From Aestuarierythrobacter sp037968495 (lineage in GTDB: Bacteria; Pseudomonadota; Alphaproteobacteria; Sphingomonadales; Sphingomonadaceae), in the NCBI GenBank assembly GCA_037968495.1, contig JBBKVP010000020.1, positions 1 to 64,000 of the forward strand: a DNA stretch of 64,000 bases, in the 5' to 3' direction. Position 1 is the first letter of the stretch, and every line of letters starts with the position of its first letter. Below, in pieces: positions 60,706 through 64,000 of this stretch. Under the pieces are notes generated by a model. The model ran no database searches. It saw only the letters and a program-made list of their open reading frames with translations, and was not told the origin of the DNA. The position numbers and the translations under genes are program-made.

Positions 60706-61054
60706 AGTGAACTCTCCTGATTTCTTGTGCCTATTTACCGAGGCGTTATTTTTGATTGTCCAATGACACCATCCCATCACATAAAGTAAAGATTTTTTCA
60801 TATGTTAAATCGTATTCGAGTCTGCACGGAGGTCGTCAGCCGAGTTCGATGGCGTCCTGGAATTTGCTAGCCAAGCCATTGCCGATGGGTTCGGATGATC
60901 AGGCGAAAATGTTCGGGATTGTCTGATATTGGAGCGCAAGCCGAAGGTCCGCTTCTGGGTCGTTAGCGGACTGGCCGCTATTGTTGCCTCACTGCCCCAT
61001 AGTGGAACCTATGATCGGACCGTTGGTTGATGTCCGAAATTAGGGAGAAGTTCG
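60706..61054. other. Divergent intergenic region between sqr and the RcnB-like gene
   Basis: About 350 bases holding both promoters. An AT-rich stretch (60735-60810) precedes sqr. One dispersed palindrome is at 60947-60979. A short coding-like fragment on the plus strand at about 60838-60900 (EFDGVLEFASQAIADGFG) has no start and ends in TGA; it may be a gene remnant. No other feature is seen. Confidence 0.4.
60947..60979 (+). repeat. Dispersed palindrome, TCGTT loop variant
   Basis: GTCCGCT (60947-60953) pairs perfectly with AGCGGAC (60965-60971) around an 11-base loop TCTGGGTCGTT, followed by TGGCCGCT. Its right part is 24 of 25 bases identical to the copy at 59468-59492; the two flank sqr as direct repeats. 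Confidence 0.7.
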
Positions 61055-62038
61055 ATTAGAAACGTTTTAGCTTTCGCAAGCATTCTGGCACTCGCCATCT
61101 CTTCTCCGGTTCTGGCTGAAAAGCCAGATCAGGCGAAGGACAATGGCCGGGGCAAGGACACCTCCCAAGCATCAGGTAAAGCTGACAAGGGCAATTCCGC
61201 CAAGGGCGATGCGGCAAAGAACCGCAACAAGCAGACTGGCAACACCCAAGCGTCAAACAGTGATGGTGAACAAGGCAACAAAGACAGCCGCAAATCAGGC
61301 AAGAGCGAGAGCCGCGGCAACGACCGCTCGATCAATGCTGGTCGTAGAATTACCAAGTCCGACTACCGCGAGTCCGATGCGCGCCGTTATGATGAGGGGG
61401 GTGACCGTGATCGGTTCCGCTTTACCAATGACGATGATCGTCGCCGCTTCGCCGTCCGTTATGATCAGGATTTCGGGCCTCTAAGCGGCTTTTGCCCACC
61501 GGGCTTGGCGAAAAAGGGCAACGGATGCCAGCCTCCCGGACAGGCAAAGAAATCAAATAGAGATTACCTGTCGAGGTATTCTCGGTTCAGCGATGGTGAT
61601 TGGCGCTATTATAACGGATATGCCTATCGCACCGATACCGGGAGCAATCTGATCAATTCCTTCCTTCCGCTCGTCGGCGGCGCTTTGTTTGGCGCAAACA
61701 AATGGCCCGTAGCCTATCAGGACTACAGCGTGCCGCAATATTACGATCGCTTTTACGGGCGTAATGACGATTACGGTTATCGTTATGCTGACCGGACGAT
61801 CTTCAGGGTCGATCCGCAAGATCAAACGATTGAGGGAATTGTGGCATTGCTAACAGGTCACGATTTTGGGGTCGGTCGCCGAATGCCATCGGGCTACGAT
61901 GTCTATAATGTGCCGAGCCAGTACCGTGACCAGTATTATGATCGGCCCGATGCGCAATATCGCTACAGCGACGGCTATGTATATCAGGTTGACCCAACAA
62001 CGCAGCTGATTGCTGCGGCAATTCAGCTGATCGTTTGA
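61055..62038 (+). CDS. RcnB-like exported repeat protein with apparent ATT start
   Basis: The frame is open from TGA 61028 and reads as a signal peptide from ATT 61055 (RNVLAFASILALAISSPVLA), with AGGGAG seven bases before it and no ATG, GTG or TTG until 61505. Mature part: a low-complexity Lys/Gly/Asn/Asp region at about 23-110, a GFCPPGLAKKGNGCQPPGQAKK segment (in part) with two cysteines, then three repeats of the type YRYADRTIFRVDPQDQTIEG, YRYSDGYVYQVDPTTQLI. The end resembles RcnB-type periplasmic proteins linked to nickel/cobalt efflux; the role here is unproven. About 327 residues. Confidence 0.72.
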   Translation: MRNVLAFASILALAISSPVLAEKPDQAKDNGRGKDTSQASGKADKGNSAKGDAAKNRNKQTGNTQASNSDGEQGNKDSRKSGKSESRGNDRSINAGRRITKSDYRESDARRYDEGGDRDRFRFTNDDDRRRFAVRYDQDFGPLSGFCPPGLAKKGNGCQPPGQAKKSNRDYLSRYSRFSDGDWRYYNGYAYRTDTGSNLINSFLPLVGGALFGANKWPVAYQDYSVPQYYDRFYGRNDDYGYRYADRTIFRVDPQDQTIEGIVALLTGHDFGVGRRMPSGYDVYNVPSQYRDQYYDRPDAQYRYSDGYVYQVDPTTQLIAAAIQLIV

Positions 62039-62048
62039 AGGCGGGAAT

Positions 62049-62600
62049 ATGATGCAGAATAGATTTCTTGTGGCAGGTGCTGCGATCGTCCTTTTGGCTA
62101 CAACCAGCGCCTGCGATGGGGGTGATAATCCAGACACCAATTCTGTTGAAACAGGCCAGAACATTGCCAGCTCTTTGAGCGGCATTGATGGAATGGATAC
62201 GGCGAGTGACTTGATCAAAAAGGCCGGCCTTGAACAGATGTTGGAGGGTGAGGCAGCCTATACCTTGTTCCTGCCGACCGATCAGGCATTTGCGACATTG
62301 CCAGACGGCGAACTCGACTGGCTTCGCTCTGATGAAGGCCGCCCCGATCTGATAGCGCTGCTGCGTCAGCATATGGTTCCAGGCACGGTTGTCCAGGAAG
62401 ACCTGGAGGCCGCGCTGGAAAGTTCAGGCGGCACAGTTTCATTGGCGAGCCTTGCAGATTCCCCCCTTGCCTTGCGGCGTGAAGGGAACACAATTCTTAT
62501 CGGTAGTGATGCTGCGGGCCCACAGATTTCGTTGCCACCTCACATCGCGACGAATGGCGTGGTGTATGAAGTCAGCGCGCTAATCAAACCGGACAGCTAA
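62049..62600 (+). CDS. Fasciclin-domain lipoprotein
   Basis: A 183-residue protein with a lipoprotein signal (ATTSAC, cysteine 22) and a FAS1 domain at about 45-180: EGEAAYTLFLPTDQAFATLP (H1 motif), LLRQHMVPGTV and the closing IATNGVVYEVSALIKP. FAS1 domains act in adhesion or ligand binding on the cell surface. It starts ten bases after the RcnB-like gene and is probably in the same transcript. Confidence 0.87.
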   Translation: MMQNRFLVAGAAIVLLATTSACDGGDNPDTNSVETGQNIASSLSGIDGMDTASDLIKKAGLEQMLEGEAAYTLFLPTDQAFATLPDGELDWLRSDEGRPDLIALLRQHMVPGTVVQEDLEAALESSGGTVSLASLADSPLALRREGNTILIGSDAAGPQISLPPHIATNGVVYEVSALIKPDS

Positions 62601-62937
62601 TTGATGTCAGTGGAGCGGAATCACAGCCCTCGCTTCATTGCTTTCATGGCTCGGCGCGAAACATCCGGCAAAGAATTCGCAGCGCGCATGAAACGTCAGC
62701 CCGGCTTTTTTCAAGCCTGCTTGATTTCAATTATCTGGCGCAGAAATCATCATCTCCGTTCTTGATGGGACGCAACTGCCGAGCTTCCACGCAAGCAGCT
62801 CGGTGTCATGCCTCTGTTTAGCTATGTCTGCTTGTGGGCGGGAAGCGGACGCTAGGAATCTTTGCTATCAATCCAATCTCAGATAACCTTGTTTGCATTA
62901 TGGGGTTTGCCAGGCCTCCAGCGATAGGAGACAATAA
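62601..62937. other. Intergenic region with one dispersed palindrome
   Basis: About 337 bases between the fasciclin and DoxX genes. The only recognised item is the palindrome at 62826-62850. CGGCTTTTTTC at 62704-62714 is a T run without a convincing stem. No open frame with a start and ribosome binding site was found. Confidence 0.4.
62826..62850 (+). repeat. Dispersed palindrome copy
   Basis: GTCTGCTT (62826-62833) pairs with AAGCGGAC (62843-62850), one wobble, around a nine-base G-rich loop. It matches the 57734 copy. Confidence 0.65.
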
Positions 62938-63375
62938 ATGCCACCTTCAGTGACAGTGACGATTGGACGGGCCCTTCTCGGGCTATACTTTTTGGTACCC
63001 GGGCTAAGCAAGGTAGCTGGGTCAGCGGACATGGTCACTTATATGCAGTGGCATGGTATTCCGTTTGCAGCGCCACTCCTTTGGTTCGCTGCCATCGTGA
63101 ATATCTTCGGCGGCCTCTTTCTTATCTCCGGACGGCACGTGAAGTTTGTCGCTTATGGTTTTGTTGTTTACATTTTGATGGTCAACTTTCTCCTCCACGA
63201 CTTCTGGACCATGGAGGGTGATGGCGTTGCTCATGAAGCCCAAAACTTCGTCAAAAACCTCGCTATCCTAGCTGGTCTTCTTGTGCTTGCGGGAAGTTCG
63301 GCCGCTCGCAAACTATCGCTATCGGGATGGTGGCGAAGCGACAGCGCGGTCCTTCGTCAACAGTCAGAATTATAA
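62938..63375 (+). CDS. DoxX family membrane protein
   Basis: A 145-residue protein with four hydrophobic helices (TIGRALLGLYFLVPGLSKV, LLWFAAIVNIFGGLFLISG, FVAYGFVVYILMVNFLL, NLAILAGLLVLAGSS), the DoxX layout. Some DoxX proteins belong to thiosulfate:quinone oxidoreductase or to membrane oxidoreductase complexes in redox and sulfur stress. With SQR and persulfide dioxygenase nearby, a link to thiosulfate is attractive but not shown. TAGGAG precedes the ATG. Confidence 0.83.
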   Translation: MPPSVTVTIGRALLGLYFLVPGLSKVAGSADMVTYMQWHGIPFAAPLLWFAAIVNIFGGLFLISGRHVKFVAYGFVVYILMVNFLLHDFWTMEGDGVAHEAQNFVKNLAILAGLLVLAGSSAARKLSLSGWWRSDSAVLRQQSEL

Positions 63376-63485
63376 GTGCCAAAATAGGCTGAGTTTAAAC
63401 CTAATGCACAGCTAGATCAAACAGCCACGGATTCACTTGGCAGTCGCCTTGTGGGCCCGGGGCTGCCTCCCCTATTTTTTCGAAT

Positions 63486-63507
63486 GTCCGCTTTTGGTGA
63501 AGCGCAC
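63486..63507 (+). repeat. Dispersed palindrome copy (short loop)
   Basis: GTCCGCTT and AAGCGCAC flank a six-base loop TTGGTG; one base of the right arm is mutated. The next copy follows 14 bases later. Confidence 0.6.
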
Positions 63508-63520
63508 GAAACGGCTGGAT

Positions 63521-63545
63521 GTCTGTTATTGGGTGGCAAGCAGAC
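63521..63545 (+). repeat. Dispersed palindrome copy, tandem with the previous one
   Basis: GTCTGTTATTGGGTGGCAAG followed by CAGAC: the outer arms GTCTG/CAGAC pair perfectly and the TGGGTGG loop is kept. Confidence 0.6.
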
Positions 63546-63659
63546 ATTGAGGCTTACGAGTTCTTTGCGCCGGCGATTGCTTCAATTGCATCAAATTTGC
63601 CAGGCTCTAGCTTTCAGCCTACCCTCCTACTTGTGAGGATCGTTACGGAGGGGCAGAAC

Positions 63660-64000
63660 ATGAAGATATTGTCGGCCAGCATGGCCATTTTTATCCTAAG
63701 CGCAACAGCAGCTTGCAACGACACTGGCGGTGATGTTGGCGAGGAGAATGTCGCTCAAGTCGAGAGTGAAGCACTCGAAGGAAATGCAGCTCTGATCGCC
63801 GACGCTCTTTCTGCTGGTCCGAATGACGTAACAAACGGAGCTTCAGTCATTGACGGTGAGGGCAATGTCCTTCGCGAGGGAAGCAACGGTTGGACTTGCA
63901 TCCCAGAGACTCCTGGGATGGGGCCCATGTGCAACGATGCAACATGGATGGAAGCGCTTAGCGCTTTACAGGCTGGCCAACCGTTCCCCACTGGCAAGTT
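63660..64000 (+). CDS. Putative lipoprotein, cut by window end
   Basis: The ATG at 63660 is preceded by GGAGG. The frame stays open to the window edge, 113 codons seen. A lipoprotein signal ends ATAAC (cysteine 19), followed by an acidic linker. A domain with GWTCIPETPGMGPMCNDATW carries two cysteines likely to form a disulfide. No family function is recognised. It continues the series of exported proteins after sqr. Confidence 0.7.
   Translation, partial: MKILSASMAIFILSATAACNDTGGDVGEENVAQVESEALEGNAALIADALSAGPNDVTNGASVIDGEGNVLREGSNGWTCIPETPGMGPMCNDATWMEALSALQAGQPFPTGK

Noticed and set aside
1..64000. CRISPR array, prophage, secretion system or toxin-antitoxin pair
   Set aside because: No regularly spaced repeats with unique spacers, no phage structural or integrase genes and no recognisable toxin-antitoxin pair were seen; the short palindromes in the last 10 kb are irregularly spaced and lie between ordinary genes.

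Overview
The window looks like chromosomal DNA from an alphaproteobacterium of the order Sphingomonadales, most likely Erythrobacteraceae. The reasons are the moderately high GC with NNC/NNG-rich codons, the gene set (MucR and Fur regulators in tandem, class II DAHP synthase, SulP, TspO, DUF1489, MetZ, an RcnB-like protein) and the residue-level character of the proteins. This placement comes from recognising families, not from a database search. Most of the window is core metabolism on both strands; gene decay and small repeats are concentrated in a few places.

Layout. 1-8.4 kb: a GTPase/DUF2868 membrane pair, ApaG, a secreted TPR protein, a SulP anion transporter and a CPA2-type antiporter. 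8.4-13.4 kb: a MASE1 hybrid histidine kinase with a response regulator, a divergent HELTH-motif membrane protease-like gene interrupted by two amber codons, and metZ. 13.4-20.4 kb: a GT39-like transferase convergent with a GT2-GtrA fusion, leuB, recO, a gene with one internal amber codon, a UbiK-like protein, TspO and TlyA. 20.4-28.6 kb: a microgene with an extreme Shine-Dalgarno sequence and a terminator just before ilvE, a desaturase, a DUF305 protein, then a decay hot spot (topoisomerase IB remnant, tRNA-Gln with a duplicated 3' end, cydA'-'cydB and DUF2474 relics). 28.7-39.7 kb: a long minus-strand run with a TonB receptor, aspartic protease, renalase-like oxidoreductase, EgtD, EgtB, DAHP synthase and an M16 peptidase. 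39.8-49.1 kb: NifU-like protein, nitroreductase, tsaB-rimI, mucR, fur, plsC, miaB-phoH-ybeY-corC and a LysR regulator. 49.2-54 kb: cytochrome c, Kef-type antiporter, cyclophilin, mgtE-DUF1489.

54-64 kb is more accessory in character. A complete proline pathway is arranged divergently (proC-proA against proB). A sulfide module follows (persulfide dioxygenase-rhodanese fusion and sulfide:quinone oxidoreductase, with a DoxX protein further on). Several secreted or lipid-anchored proteins come last. The intergenic spaces here carry a family of short palindromes, roughly GTCCGCTT-loop-AAGCGGAC, of which I count eight full or degenerate copies.

Pathway links visible in the sequence are: hercynine formation and sulfoxidation for ergothioneine (EgtD, EgtB), sulfide to persulfide to sulfite/thiosulfate (SQR, PDO-rhodanese), glutamate to proline (ProB, ProA, ProC), branched-chain amino acids (LeuB, IlvE), t6A and ms2i6A tRNA modification (TsaB, MiaB) and ribosome maturation/rescue (YbeY, RimI, TlyA). 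Several genes appear to use non-AUG starts, including an AUU and possibly an AUC.
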